Below are positions 47,041 through 58,600 of a DNA stretch of 64,000 nucleotides, one piece after another (the stretch's first letter is position 1; the number at the start of each line of letters is the position of its first letter). Below the pieces are notes generated by a model, which saw only the letters and a list, made by a program, of their open reading frames with translations, searched no databases and was not told the DNA's origin. The translations under genes and the position numbers were made by a program. Origin of the DNA: Alnus glutinosa (Eukaryota > Streptophyta > Magnoliopsida > Fagales > Betulaceae); contig NC_084888.1 in NCBI RefSeq assembly GCF_958979055.1, forward strand, positions 9,161,501-9,225,500, read 5' to 3'.

Positions 47041-47223
47041 GAGAAATGATTCCTACACTCATTTCTCACAACAACCCCACAACAAGCTGACGTGGCTGGT
47101 AATATTTTATTATTTTTTTGTTTTGTTTTTTTTTTTCTTTTTGTAAAAAAATAATAAAATATTACCAGCCACATCAGCTTGTTGTGGGACTGTTGTGAGA
47201 AATGAGTGTAGGAATCATTTCTC
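47041..47223. mobile_element. Mutator-like MITE, family copy 2 (183 bp)
   Basis: Same family as 41848-42028 (GAGAAATGATTCC...GGAATCATTTCTC, shared CAGC(C/T)ACGTCAGCTTGTTGTG core). The 9-bp duplication is TTTGTGGAA (47032-47040) / TTTATGGAA (47224-47232). Unit D has the empty site GATTTGTGGAATAGG at about 31856-31870. Confidence 0.88.
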
Positions 47224-47836
47224 TTTATGGAATAGGATCCAATCTTTTTCAAATAAAATGATATTATCCATTTCATGTTATAATTTAAAATTGGTGTATT
47301 TAATAGTGTAAATAAAGTTAATATTGATATGTCTTTTAAAAAAAATTAAATAATATAAAATTATGTACCCATTAAATACATTAATTTTAAATTTGATTTG
47401 AATTTTTTCCTTTTTATGCATTTTGCCCATATTGATCAAAAATCAATCGTTCTCCTTGTTAAATGAGTGAAATGTCTTTCTAGCTCTTATTCAATAATAT
47501 ATAGAAGAGAAATATAGAATGAAGAATATAATAGTTAAATTCTGTGTTTTTTTTTTCCCATTCACTTCTTTATGTCAAACTTCTAAAAAGTAAAAATAAA
47601 AAAGTAACACTATCCATTCCATTCTATTCTATTTTATCTCTCTTAATTCATCATTTTTATGTTGGAAAAACATAATGAAATAACTGGGAAAAAATGAAAG
47701 CAAAAAGAAATTAGAACTTAAAGGCTCAATTACAGCAACGATATCTTTAGAACGTTTTTTGTTACCTTTTTATAAGTGCTAAGGAAATTTATTGACAAAA
47801 TAGAGCTCAAGATACAATAAAGCCTAAATGTTACTC

Positions 47837-48194
47837 CACTGCCCGCTCATCTACTAAGCAAGTTAGGTAGTTGCCTAAGGCCTCTAAGTGAATAAGGCCC
47901 TAAAAACAGGTTTGTTTGAAAAAGAAAGAAAGAAAAAAAGGGGCCTAATCATAATCTGAAACGGTATTTTTCAAGTGAAATAAGGCCATAAAGACAAGTT
48001 TGTTTGAAAAAAAAAAAAAGCTCCAATCAAACGGTTTTGAAAAAATAAAATAAGCATGATCTTTTCTTTGGAGACTATTTAACTTCAATATAAAATAAAT
48101 AGTTAGAGATCCAAGAACACAACAATTAATACCAACAAAAATACAGTGCATTTTTTCTCCTATTAGGAGACTCTAGAACTCCAGCATAGAATAG

Positions 48195-48227
<33 letters not shown>

Positions 48228-48316
48228 TTTAAATAATTATAATTAAAAAAAAAATTCATTAAAGGCCTCGTTTAAAATTCTCGGCTTAAACCCCAATATA
48301 TATTGAACCGGTCCTG
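47837..48316. mobile_element. hAT-like element (480 bp) in unit E
   Basis: Begins CACTGCCCGCTCATCTACT and ends GAACCGGTCCTG, a diverged CAGGGCCGG-type hAT end. It has a perfect 8-bp duplication TGTTACTC at 47829-47836 and 48317-48324. Unit D is empty at the matching site (AATGTTACTCTAGAATATC, about 38647-38665). Poly-A runs inside; no coding. Confidence 0.85.
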
Positions 48317-48879
48317 TGTTACTCTAGAATATCACTTTAATTCTAGAGTAACAAGAAACATCTTATAAAGAGAATAATATAAAAAAGAGTTTGTAGGACA
48401 ATGAAGAGGAGGCTATGAGATTGGGTGTCTTTGTATATGACCAAATGTTCATATTTACGGTGATTTTTAATGGTGCAAAATCATTTGCGTCAATGGTTAC
48501 GAATTGTCACCTATCCACTTTAATAGATACCATGAATTTCTTTAATGTCGCATCTTTTCTATTCTGTTTTTTCTTTATTTATTTATTTTTTGGCCCAATT
48601 CTGATCATCATGAACCCATTCACAAGGAAGACAATAGCAAGAAAAGGAAATTTAGCACCATAACCAAATTGTCTTTCTAGCTATAATAAGCTAACAACCA
48701 AGGAGCTAGAAAGCTAGCGTTCTTACAAGCATGTTTGTTTCATCATGCTTGATTATTGAAATATCACAACCATTAAGAAGCTTAATTATCGAAATATGAC
48801 AGACAGAAGCACAGTGATGAGTACTAATTTTTACTGTTAAAAGGCACCCAGATACATATATATAGCGTGCCATGATCGG

Positions 48880-51800
48880 TCAAGGCTGCGAGGTTTTAAA
48901 CATGTCCAAGCAGGTTTCAGCCATGAGGCCCCGGTTCCAGAACTTTTGGTAGTATTCTGAATATGCAAAGTTGCTGTAAAGGGCAGGGTGATCAGCGTCG
49001 ATCAGCTGTGGCGCTGGCCCTACCACTGCATCAGGAGATGGACAATAAAACGTTGGGATTGAGATCCTCTCCTTGTCACAATTCACCACTGCCCGATGGA
49101 GCACGCTCTTGTAACGATCATTGCTCAGTACCTACGTATATCATATATTATTAAAGTGTTGATTAATCAAATAAATTTTTTTTTTTTTTCATGAACTTTG
49201 TATAGAAGAACTAGTCTGATCAGCAAAGCATATACATCGATCACCTAAACTATAGTGTAAATGAAACACTAAACAAAGACAACGACAAAGAGACAAATCT
49301 CAACAGACCATAAAATTTCAAAACCAGAACAACAAACCGGCAAAATCCAATATAGCATACAGCTTATATATGTTTAAGGAGTGGGAAAAAAAGGAACCAA
49401 CTAGCTTCACAAACAGCTAGCAGCCAAAAATTCAGTAAATGCTTATAAATTTAATTAGTGGTGGTTTAACATAATATCATCTTTCATTTTCATTTTAATT
49501 AATATTACACGTACGTATTTTATCTTTTAATCCTACACATGATGGGAGTGTTAAGAACTTGTGAAGATTAGCGGCGTGGTTTAATATGTATATAGCTTCA
49601 TGTTAGTGTACGTATGGTATATATGTTAAAAATAATTTATACATGAAATTATTTAATCTAACATGCGCAGCGGAAAACGAATAAAACAGGATTCAGGCTT
49701 ACCTCTAGCCATATTTGCTCAAGCGTCTCCACGACCCATCTGAAGAACAAGAAAAATTATTTGAGAGATCTTCTAACCTATGCCTATGACTGTATTGCCG
49801 TACTGATGGTGTACACATGCTGTTTATTTATAGGTTAGGTCAGGGACCCTCAAATATGGTAAGTACCGTATTGTTCCTCCCATCAAGGAAACAATATTAT
49901 TAATTGATTTTAAATCAATTAAACGATTCCATTACGATAATCTAAATTAATTAAATTACCTAACCGTAATACCGTATATACTATTCATTTATTAAATTAT
50001 TAATAAATGCTTCTTTATGTGGCATATAGGCCATATATGGAGAAAAAATCTTACAATATATATATATATTGGAAAATGGCAACATATGAACAATAGGCAT
50101 ACGAAGGAAAAATAAATAAATTTTGACTCTTCAAACATAAAAGGTATAGTTTCAATTTTAGGTGGCGCACGCTAGCTAGGTTGGAAAAATAAAATAAGAA
50201 CAGCTACGATATCTTCGTAATTGACTGCCATTCAGAATCAACAACGGTCAAACCTTGATCATTGAAAATGGCGCCAACACATGTCAATCGTTTCAGTAGT
50301 TGTATTGACATTTGACACCCACCCTTAGAAATTCATATCAGGTGATATGAAAAAGGATGTTGACATGCATATTATATATATTATTATCATTTATTTCAAA
50401 ACCTTAACACTTCTCCCGTAATGTTCTAACACACGCAAAATATTTGATTTGAAATGTATGTTAGAATATTAATTAAATGATCAAGTTTACTAATTCTTAT
50501 AAGTTTAAGTTTTTTGGATAATTAGTGATTTAGTATGATATCAAAACAAAAGTCAGTTCGAACAATTCTCTCCATCATTCATCCCTCAATTTCAGTTAAA
50601 TATTTTATATGTTAAGCCTCACTTATTGAAATATAATGTTAAGATATTAATTTAAATGATTAAGCTTATCATTTTTTTAAAATATAAGTTAGGATACATG
50701 GTGATGAACAATTTGGATTTAAATTTATGATATTTGCTCTCATACTATATTAATTTATTACTCATCCCAAAAGCTTAAACTTATAGGATCCCCTTCCCCT
50801 TCTCCTTGGGGCCAATTATTTATTTTTTTTAAAAAGCATAAATTTACAAGAACGGAATCCTCTCCATTTCATATATATGAGTCATTTCATAGTGAACATT
50901 TTCTTTCAATTCATGATGCCACGTGATAAATATGTTGTCACGACATTTAAATTTTTTAAATAAAGTGGTGTCATTTATACAGTTAGATGCAATAAAATAA
51001 AATATTGATCATAAAATGGCTCATGCTCAAGATTTTATTTTAAATATCTAGCTAACGGTGTACGTTCATGATGTCACGCGATAAATATGTTGTCACGACA
51101 TTTAAATTTTTTAAATAAAGTAGTGTCATTTACACTGTTAGATGCAATAAAATAAAATATTGATCATAAAATGCCTCATGCTCAAGATTTTATTTTAAAG
51201 ATCTAACGGTGTTCATAATGTCATGCAGTGAGTAAGTTGTCACATCATTTACAACATCACATATAATAAAATAAAATTTTAACCATAACTAATTAATCTC
51301 TATTTGATCACTTAGAATGAAAAAGATCCTTATCCATCCGGATTCCGGAGGTGTAGAGTTTAAATTAATCTGACGCTTAAACAAATCTTAAAAATGAATA
51401 TTGCAAATCTCACGTTCTTTATATTTCTCTTAATTACCATTAAAAAAAAGGAAAGACAGAGAGAGAGAGAGAAGCATGTTTATATGGCAGTAAGTTCAGC
51501 ACAGAGATCGAGGGAAAGAAGCATGTTTACATGGCATAAAGAGCACTAGCAGCCGTGACTCTATATTGGTTCCCTTCCCTATATTTAAGGAAAATTTCAT
51601 GAAAAACATAAAAAAAACCTCCCACAGCAGATGCCCTATATTTAGATGAGGGGGTTGGGAATGAATAGTGATTCCCAATGTATACATGTCCACTATTCAT
51701 TCCCTATGTATTATTTTAATATAAAAGAAGAATAATTAATTGATATAGTGAAGAGAGAAAAAGTAGGAAAGAGAGAAAAAGAATAAAATAAGAGTAAAAA

Positions 51801-54800
51801 AATAATATTTAATTGATATAGGAAAAAGTAAGAGAATCTATTGTGGGGTATTTTTTTATAGGGACGCAAAAAGTAGTTTTGTTCCTTAAATATAGGGAAA
51901 ATGGTTGGGAATCTGCTGCTAGTGCTCTAAGTGCAGTGCATGCATCTCTATGTAATGAGGCCGGTGCCCTAGCCTTCTAGTTTTATGACTTTGTCTTCCC
52001 TAGATCGAAAAAAGCTATAGCTCTTTGACTCCATCCTTCTTTCTAGAAAAGCTGTATCATCCATGATCCATGCATGGCATGATTGAATTATATTTCATTT
52101 GCGCGCGCACAACGGCACAAGTCACAACGGGGGACGCACGCATGCATTGACCAATACGTACGATATAATATATATTGATCATATATATAGAAGAATTAAT
52201 TAATACGCAGGTTCAACTTAATTGGCTTAATTTCTTGCCTGTATTTGATCACCGATGTTGACAATAAAGGTGTAAGGAATGGGATTGACAGCAACCCACT
52301 TGCCGTTTTGGAGGACCTGCAATCCTGGCACGTCATCTTGGAGGAGCACGGTGATGACATTAGGATCGGCATGGCCTGGTAATCCATACGTTAACTCTGG
52401 CTGGGGACATGGCGGATAGTAGTTGATGGCCATGTGCTGCCCATGCTTTCCCAGAGCCTTATCTATGTAATCCTTTTCTAGTCCCAAGCTTTCGGATATT
52501 GCTTCAAGCAGCCTTAGTGCTAGACCTCTTGCATTTCTACAATACTCACCAACGTCTTCTCTGAGAAACAAATTAACCAAATCAATTAGATTTCTGCGAA
52601 AACTTCACTTATCACGTATTTTTGATCTTTCGTTACTTTTATAATTATATTCTTAAACCTTAAAAAGTGTTAATTTAGTGTATCCATCTTTCAATTTCAC
52701 TAATCCGTTAAGATTTTCTGTTAAATCCTGTCATAATTCTCAAAATACCATTTTTTTAAAATGAAAAAAGAATTATATATATAAATTCAAAAATTCAGGC
52801 GTGATTATTTTTGCATATTCCGTTAAATCATGACTAACACCTAAATCTTAAATTGAAGGGTTTTTTAGGAATGTTAACAGAGTTTAACGGAAAATTCTAA
52901 TGAATTGATGAAATTGAAAAAAAAATGAACAATGGATACACTAAATTGACACTTTTTAAATTTTATGGGTATAATTATAAAAGTGATCGATGAAAAATCA
53001 AGAGTAATAAAATACATTTTCCCTAGATTTCTTTATCAAAGAAATTAGTGTCACGTCATCCTGATTGTATAGCACTCATATAACAATATGTTATATAGTA
53101 TTTCTCATACCTAAATGATGGAGGGTTGGTAGGCCATTCCTGCATGTACTTCTCAAGAGGGTGGCAATGGAGTCTTAAGTAATCCCTCCAGCTGGACACC
53201 TGTTCAGTTCTCACGTTGAAACTAGTAGAAAGTCTCGTCGTCTTCATTGGATCATCGGAGTAGCTTTGTAACCTCTCACTTTCGGGCAAATGGAAAAACT
53301 CCCTTGATACACGTAACATGTTGTCGATCGCTGCTTCTGAAATTCCATGGTTTTTTGCCTTGAAACAATGAAAAAGAACAAGATCAATATGATGCATTAA
53401 TCACATATGGAATTTATTCTCAAAAGCTGGCTCTTTATGGGTAGCATGGACCGAAGCTAACTGGCTTTAAGGGTAGGAGTTTTTGGATGGTTCCTATTCC
53501 AGCTTCATGTTCTTGAAGTTGGTAGAATATCCTCAAGCTCCGAGACATAGCCAAGAGTTTCATCCGGTTTAAGGTTGGGAATGGTTCTAAGGTGTTCTTG
53601 TGACTGGATCATTGGCACCCTGCAGGTTATCTTCTGGATAATTTCGGTTATAGGATTGTTCATGATTTTGGCTTTTCTCTGCATTCAAAGCTGGATGTCA
53701 TTGTTAAGAATGGTGATTGGTTCTGGCCTCGTGCCCGATCAGACGCTCTTGTAGAGGTGCAAAGTATGCTACATACAGTTGCGATAGGCGATTCTGATGA
53801 GCCTGTGTGGAATTCTCGAAGTGGCCATTACAAGTGTTTGGATACCTGGAACAAGCTGAGAGAGGTGCATCCGATAGTCAGGTGGTGGAAGATTGTTTGG
53901 TCTCTCCCACTTCTATCCTCCATCATTCCTTCCTTCTTTGACTAGTTTTCTGAGATGCTTTGGTCACAAAACAGCGAATGAGTGGTTGGGGCTATACATA
54001 ACAGATTTTGTGTCTATTTTGTTATGGAGCCCAAGAGAGCCGTGATCGATCATCTTTTCTTTAGATGCAGTTTTAGTAGTCGGATTTGGACTGAAATCAT
54101 GGCTGATTGTTCCTTTCTCAATGTGCCTTTGGATTAGGAAAATATAGAAGACTGGTGTTTGAAGGCGCCGAAAGGAAAAAGCTTAAAAGCCATCTTGGGC
54201 CGGTTGTGCCTTGGAGCTACTGTGTACCATTTATGGAAGCAGAGTAATAATCTCTTGCACAACAATACTCCACGCACTGAGGAAGCACTTCTGGCTCGCA
54301 TTAGGTAGGAAGCCCGGGCTAGGATCGTGGCTAAAGGGCATTTCAAGCACCTCCGAAATTCTATGAGTCTTGTTTTTAGATGGAACCTGCAGAATCTTAT
54401 CTAGTTGATCTATTTGGTATGGAGGGTTGCGGAGTTTCTGATGTTGGTTTGCTGGGATTTTTTTTATTTTTTTTTTCTGTGTTTCTGTGCTGCTCTGTTG
54501 TATAGACGGGAGCTTGGTTTTGTTTTGGTTTGGGATGTAGGGTACTGCTCCCTGTGAGGTTGCATTTGTTTTGTTTGAGTTTGCATTGTTTGGCTTTTGG
54601 GAGTGTGTGTTCCTTTGGGACTGAGATCCAGTCTTTTCTGGAGTGTATTCTAGTTTGATGATCTATAAATGCTTTTATTCATAAAAAATAAAAAAATAAA
54701 AATTAATAATAAAATACGATCCATTTATAGAAAAGTTATATATATATATATATTTAATTACCTGGAAGAAACCATAGTTTCGGCAGGCAAGGCCTATCTG

Positions 54801-54980
54801 TTCGATTATATATGAGCGGTTAGGGCCATTCAGGTCTTGAAGATCGATGAGAGGAATGGCACCATCAAATGATTCAACCTCGTTAAGATTTGGACGATCA
54901 TACGTGGGTCGGATGTAGTTAGAGGGAACATGGCTCTTGCCGGCGACGAGGTCAGATAACAGTGGTTTGGCGGTAGCCAT
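48880..54980 (-). CDS. DMR6-LIKE OXYGENASE (2-oxoglutarate/Fe(II) dioxygenase)
   Basis: Four exons on the minus strand: 54762-54980, 53111-53358, 52239-52560 and 48880-49131, coding for 346 residues (Arabidopsis DMR6 is about 349). The N-terminal DIOX_N part spans exons 1-2 (IPLIDLQDL, TRLSTSFNVRTE, WRDYLRLHC). The 2OG-Fe(II) core is in exons 3-4: iron ligands His219 and Asp221 (GLPGHADPN) and His275 (SVLHRAVVN), and 2OG-binding Arg285/Ser287 (ERISIPTFYCP). The exon 4 wording is nearer DLO1/S3H than DMR6 itself. Known family members hydroxylate salicylic acid (3- or 5-position) and restrain immunity; that role here is inferred. Intron 3 starts with GC (CAG|GCAAGA) rather than GT and is 3.1 kb long. 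Introns 1-3 hold an L1 fragment, a fold-back element, a Tourist-like MITE and a tandem repeat. All active-site residues are present, so the gene looks functional. Confidence 0.93.
50911..51240. repeat. ~150-bp tandem repeat in intron 3 of the oxygenase gene
   Basis: Two full copies and part of a third, starting at about 50911, 51066 and 51212 (TCATGATGCCACGTGATAAA, TCATGATGTCACGCGATAAA, then TCATAATGTCATGCAG). Confidence 0.85.
51541..51927. mobile_element. Tourist-like MITE in intron 3 of the oxygenase gene (387 bp)
   Basis: Inverted ends GAGCACTAGCAG and CTGCTAGTGCTC, with longer homology (CCCTATATTTAAGGA / TCCTTAAATATAGGG). The flanking TAA at 51928-51930 is matched by AAA on the left (51538-51540). 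Confidence 0.75.
52617..53010. mobile_element. fold-back element in intron 2 of the oxygenase gene
   Basis: Long imperfect inverted arms of ~100 bp: AAAAAGTGTTAATTTAGTGTATCC on the left pairs with GGATACACTAAATTGACACTTTTT on the right, and the outer TTGATCTTTCGTTAC pairs with the region around 52985-53005. Fragments of related arms occur near 46780-46870. No target-site duplication was resolved. Confidence 0.6.
53423..54700 (+). mobile_element. 5'-truncated L1-type LINE in intron 1 of the oxygenase gene
   Basis: Plus-strand (antisense to the host gene) remnant of the RT C-terminal region of a plant L1. Recognisable pieces include SLWVAWTEANWL, FIRFKVGNGSKVFLW, LDHWHPAGYLLDNFG and a zinc-ribbon-like C..C...H..H..C region (about 54020-54085). 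Several stops and frameshifts (for example 53943) break it. It ends in an A-rich tail (AAAAAATAAAAAAATAAAAA) near 54685-54705. Confidence 0.85.
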
Positions 54981-55393
54981 TAATTCCGGCCGACAGCGCA
55001 GTTCCTGCTTGATTTCTAAGTATTTTCTTACAGGTTTTGTTTTGGCCGAATGAAAATGATAAGGGTAAGCCTAGACTTACATATATATAGTTGAGAGTCA
55101 CAGTACTTATGAAATAAATTAAAAAACATTAGGCGCCTTATATTTTGTAGGATCCTCCCTTTCTATAATTAATTTTGCTTTATGAAAGATAAGGCTACAG
55201 TAATTGCGTATCTCATAATTAACCATGGACAATAAATATAAATGACGCACGTGATAGTTATCACAAAGGCTTTATATTTGTTTTCTTTACCAATAAAGAA
55301 ATGTCAGTCATATATAAAAAAATAATAATAATAAAAAATAAAAATAAAAAAAAAAAGAAGAGAGAAGCAAGTCAAATGTTTTTTATTTGATGC
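54981..55393 (-). promoter_or_regulatory. upstream region of the DMR6-like gene
   Basis: Contains a TATATATAT stretch at 55079-55088, about 100 bp upstream of the ATG on the minus strand, which could be the TATA box. No other element could be assigned. Confidence 0.35.
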
Positions 55394-56020
55394 CATGCTT
55401 GTTTCGACGTAAAATATTTTTTTGTTGTAAAATATTTTTAACGAAATTATATTTCAGAAAAATAATTTTCCTAAAAACATATTTCGACATTCACCACTAG
55501 CCGGCAGGATTCTAGACACTTCCATCGAATTTCGGCGATGAAGGTCGGAATCCGGCGGCAATGACCAGATTCTGGTCAGTTTCACTGGAATTTGGCCATT
55601 TGTGCCGGATTCCGACCAGACTGGCCAAAATTTGGCATAGTACAGCCGGATTCCGGCAAACCATTGCCTAATTTCGACACCGGCCAGATTCCGGCCTGTT
55701 TTGCCGGAATCCAGAGGTGATCGCTGGCCCAAGTATCTGGTGATCAGATACCAAAATTCGGTGACTTTTGGCGGTAGATTTGGGCTACCAACAAACTTCA
55801 ATGTCCGACAGTGGTAGATTCTCATAAACGTACCTGCAAGAATGAAGAATTTAAATCCAGAAAACTATTTACGGTTTTTAAAACCGTAAATTATTTTCCA
55901 AAAATTAAATAGGCTTTTACGGTCAAACTGAAAAATTATTTTCGTTAAACTATCATTTTTTGTTGCACCAAACACAAGAAAATACAAAAAATATTTTATA
56001 CCCAAACAAACGGAGCATGA
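55394..56020. mobile_element. TIR element with CCGG-rich core
   Basis: The ends are inverted and similar: CATGCTTGTTTCGACGTAAAA on the left and the complement of CAAACAAACGGAGCATG on the right. Subterminal AAAATATTTTT words occur on both sides. The core (55495-55740) repeats ATTCCGGC/GCCGGAATC. Ends approximate; class unresolved. Confidence 0.55.
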
Positions 56021-56649
56021 ATTAGAATTAATTACAAGTCAAATGTAAATTAGTTCTACTAATGTGGTAGTAATTTGATTAGAAAAAGAAAACTGGTGAG
56101 CAATTTTTCTCCGATCCCTTGTACGAAATCAAACTGATCCTTTCTATCCTTTGACGATCGATCATGGAGGAATTAAACAAGTCAAATACATTATGAACTC
56201 ATTGGCTATGTTTGTTTATGTTTATTTCTGTTTTCAAGATAAATATATTAATAAAAAATTACTCAAAAAATAAAATATTCATTAAAATAATAATAATAAT
56301 TAAAAAAACACACAGTTTTCTTATTTATGTCACGTATAACACATTTTTAAATAATAATAATAATAAAAAATAAAATCTCACAAAACGCATTAAAAAACAT
56401 ACTCAGAGTAGCAGAGATGTTGATTATGTAGCTGCCTATCTAAAATATATATAGCATATATATGCAAATGAGAGTTTTATCAAATTTCTCTATTATGTAG
56501 TACGTAGCTAGTATAGGACTTGGATGTTTCTTAATTATTAGTTAGGATTGTTTTATGTTCTTTTGTTATCTTAATTAAACATATGACATGTTTTCCCTTG
56601 ATTTTTGTCAATTTCGTGTTATATATATATATTAACAAGTTTCATAAAA

Positions 56650-57023
56650 TTTGATTATGCTGGAATTATTCCAGTATAATCAATTTTTTTTTTTTAATTG
56701 GAAAACAGGTTTTCTGACACATAAATTATGTGTCAAAAAACAAATAGAAACCTACACATACGATATGTGCCAGGAAACCAAATTTCGTGGCACATATATC
56801 ATGTGCCAAAAAACCATATTTCCTGACACATAACTTATGTGTCAGGAAATTTTCCTGTCACACAAGTTATGTGACAGAAAACAAACTTTCTCGATTACAA
56901 AGCTTGTTTAGGTGAGGAATTAAAGGTCATGAATGATTTCTTGACATTTAATACTTACTTCCTGACACATAATAAATGCCAATAAAGGCAATTTTATTTA
57001 TTTATTTTTTTTTTTTTGTAGTG
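56650..57023 (-). mobile_element. terminal fragment of a CACTA (CMC) transposon
   Basis: Ends TTTTTTTTGTAGTG at 57023, the complement of the CACTACAAAAAAAA end of plant CACTA elements. Just inside lies a cluster of alternating TGACACATAA and TTATGTGTCA palindromes (56715-56880), like the subterminal repeats to which CACTA transposases bind. No matching left end was seen, so it is a fragment. Confidence 0.6.
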
Positions 57024-57066
57024 TTCATATGTTCATTAATTTTCTGCGGCAGCTGCCTAATTAAAG

Positions 57067-57232
57067 TAGAAGATGCATATATGTCAAAGTTATATATATA
57101 TATACAGCATTTTTCTTTGTCAGAACTCAAGTAAAACTTTTCTCTAGAAGATGCATATATGTCAAAGTTATATATATATATATATACACAGCATTTTTCT
57201 TTGTCAGAACTCAATTAGAACTTTTCTCTTTT
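57067..57232. repeat. ~83-bp tandem duplication
   Basis: AGAAGATGCATATATGTCAAAG...CTTTGTCAGAACTCAA occurs twice (57067-57146, 57147-57232), differing in the length of an internal TA run. Confidence 0.88.
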
Positions 57233-57439
57233 AATTTCTTTGGTGTACAAGCATCCTCTCAAATTGTATATTCAAACTTCTATAAATTGTTTCAACGACA
57301 AAGTACGAAAGTCATGTTGGAAAATATTCCAAATATATATATATATATATATATATGGTTTTAATTTGAGGAATGTTTCTTTTTTTTTTTTTTTTTTGAA
57401 CGGATGAGGAATGTTTCTTTTATGGAAGGTGTTAATGAA

Positions 57440-57610
57440 GGGAAATGCTCTAGTTCCCAACTTTTTATCCAAAAAAGTAGTTCCCAAATGATGTGTCATC
57501 ATCCCATGAGATGATGACACATATCTCAAAATGATAAATCACATGAGATTGTGACACATCATTTGGGAACCAAATTTTGGAAAAAAAATTTGGGATGTGT
57601 AGCACTCCTC
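57440..57610. mobile_element. Mutator-like MITE (171 bp)
   Basis: Inverted ends GGGAAATGCTCTAGTTCCCAA and TTTGGGATGTGTAGCACTCCTC. The interior folds back (GATGTGTCATCATC / GATGATGACACAT). It has a perfect 9-bp duplication GTTAATGAA at 57431-57439 and 57611-57619. Confidence 0.83.
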
Positions 57611-57846
57611 GTTAATGAATAAGTCTGGGAACATGCATGAGATCGAGTCAATACCTGGGAAAGAGAAAAGAAAATGATGTGCAATCTAACGGTCAGAATT
57701 AATTAGATTGAAGGATGTGATTTGATGTAAAAGGTGTGGCGTACGTACATTTGAAATCCAATGGTCTAAATTTAGTGCATGGAGGTCAAAGTCCACGGCC
57801 GGCAACCTAAAAGGTGTGACATTTGAAATCCAAGAAGGATAGGTTC

Positions 57847-57951
57847 GTTTTCGATAGGTAAATCAATCAGTTGGGGACTACGTCTTATTAAGTGGAGGTC
57901 ACTAGTTCGAATTCATCATCTTCCTATTGTGTGGACATTTCAAAAAAAAAA
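57847..57951 (+). mobile_element. short SINE (105 bp)
   Basis: tRNA-like head with B-box CTAGTTCGAATTC, then CATTTC and an A10 tail. The flanking 10-bp duplication is GGATAGGTTC (57837-57846) / GAATAGGTTC (57952-57961). Confidence 0.65.
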
Positions 57952-58566
57952 GAATAGGTTCTAACTCAGTGAAAAGGGTAAAATATATGGAGGTACCAGT
58001 GGCTTTGGAGAATATATAGATTACGTTTTATAAATGTGTTATTTGTACATATATTATATATTGTATATATACACATTCATATTTAATGTGAAACTCATGC
58101 ATATAGGATAAATTCGAAAATGCCCAAGGTTTGAGTGTCACTCCAGTACGTTGTTAGAACAGTTTAAGACTTTTTTTGTTGAACCGAAAGGGTTTCCACC
58201 TAAATCGAACACAAGACCATAGAATTCTATTGAAGATGGAAAGCAAACCTGTGTGCCTGCAGCCTACAAGTATTCCCATCATAAATAAATAAAAAAGGAG
58301 ATAGAGAGACTTGTGTCTGAGAATCTGAGATGATGCATGTCCTCATAATCTGAGAATAGTCTGACCCAGTCACAATCCATATTCATCTCCAATAATATCC
58401 GTCAAAAACCACAATGGTTCTGTTGGATTATACATAAAAGATGAGGAAAAATCACAAGAATAGCATCAATATATAAAACATGGCATCAAATTATGTAAAA
58501 TAAATAATTGAGAGATACTGATCACAAAGCACTATATATATATATATGTTGGCTACTTCAAAGAGA

Positions 58567-58600
58567 GGGGGGGGGGGGGGGGGGGGGCGGGGGGGGGGGG
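58567..58600 (+). repeat. poly-G tract (G21-C-G12)
   Basis: 34-bp G run with a single C, closely resembling the 8792-8834 tract in OMT copy A. Confidence 0.9.

Noticed and set aside
53757-53945. 62-codon frame as a separate small gene
   Set aside because: It is part of the broken L1 RT tail in intron 1 of the oxygenase gene.
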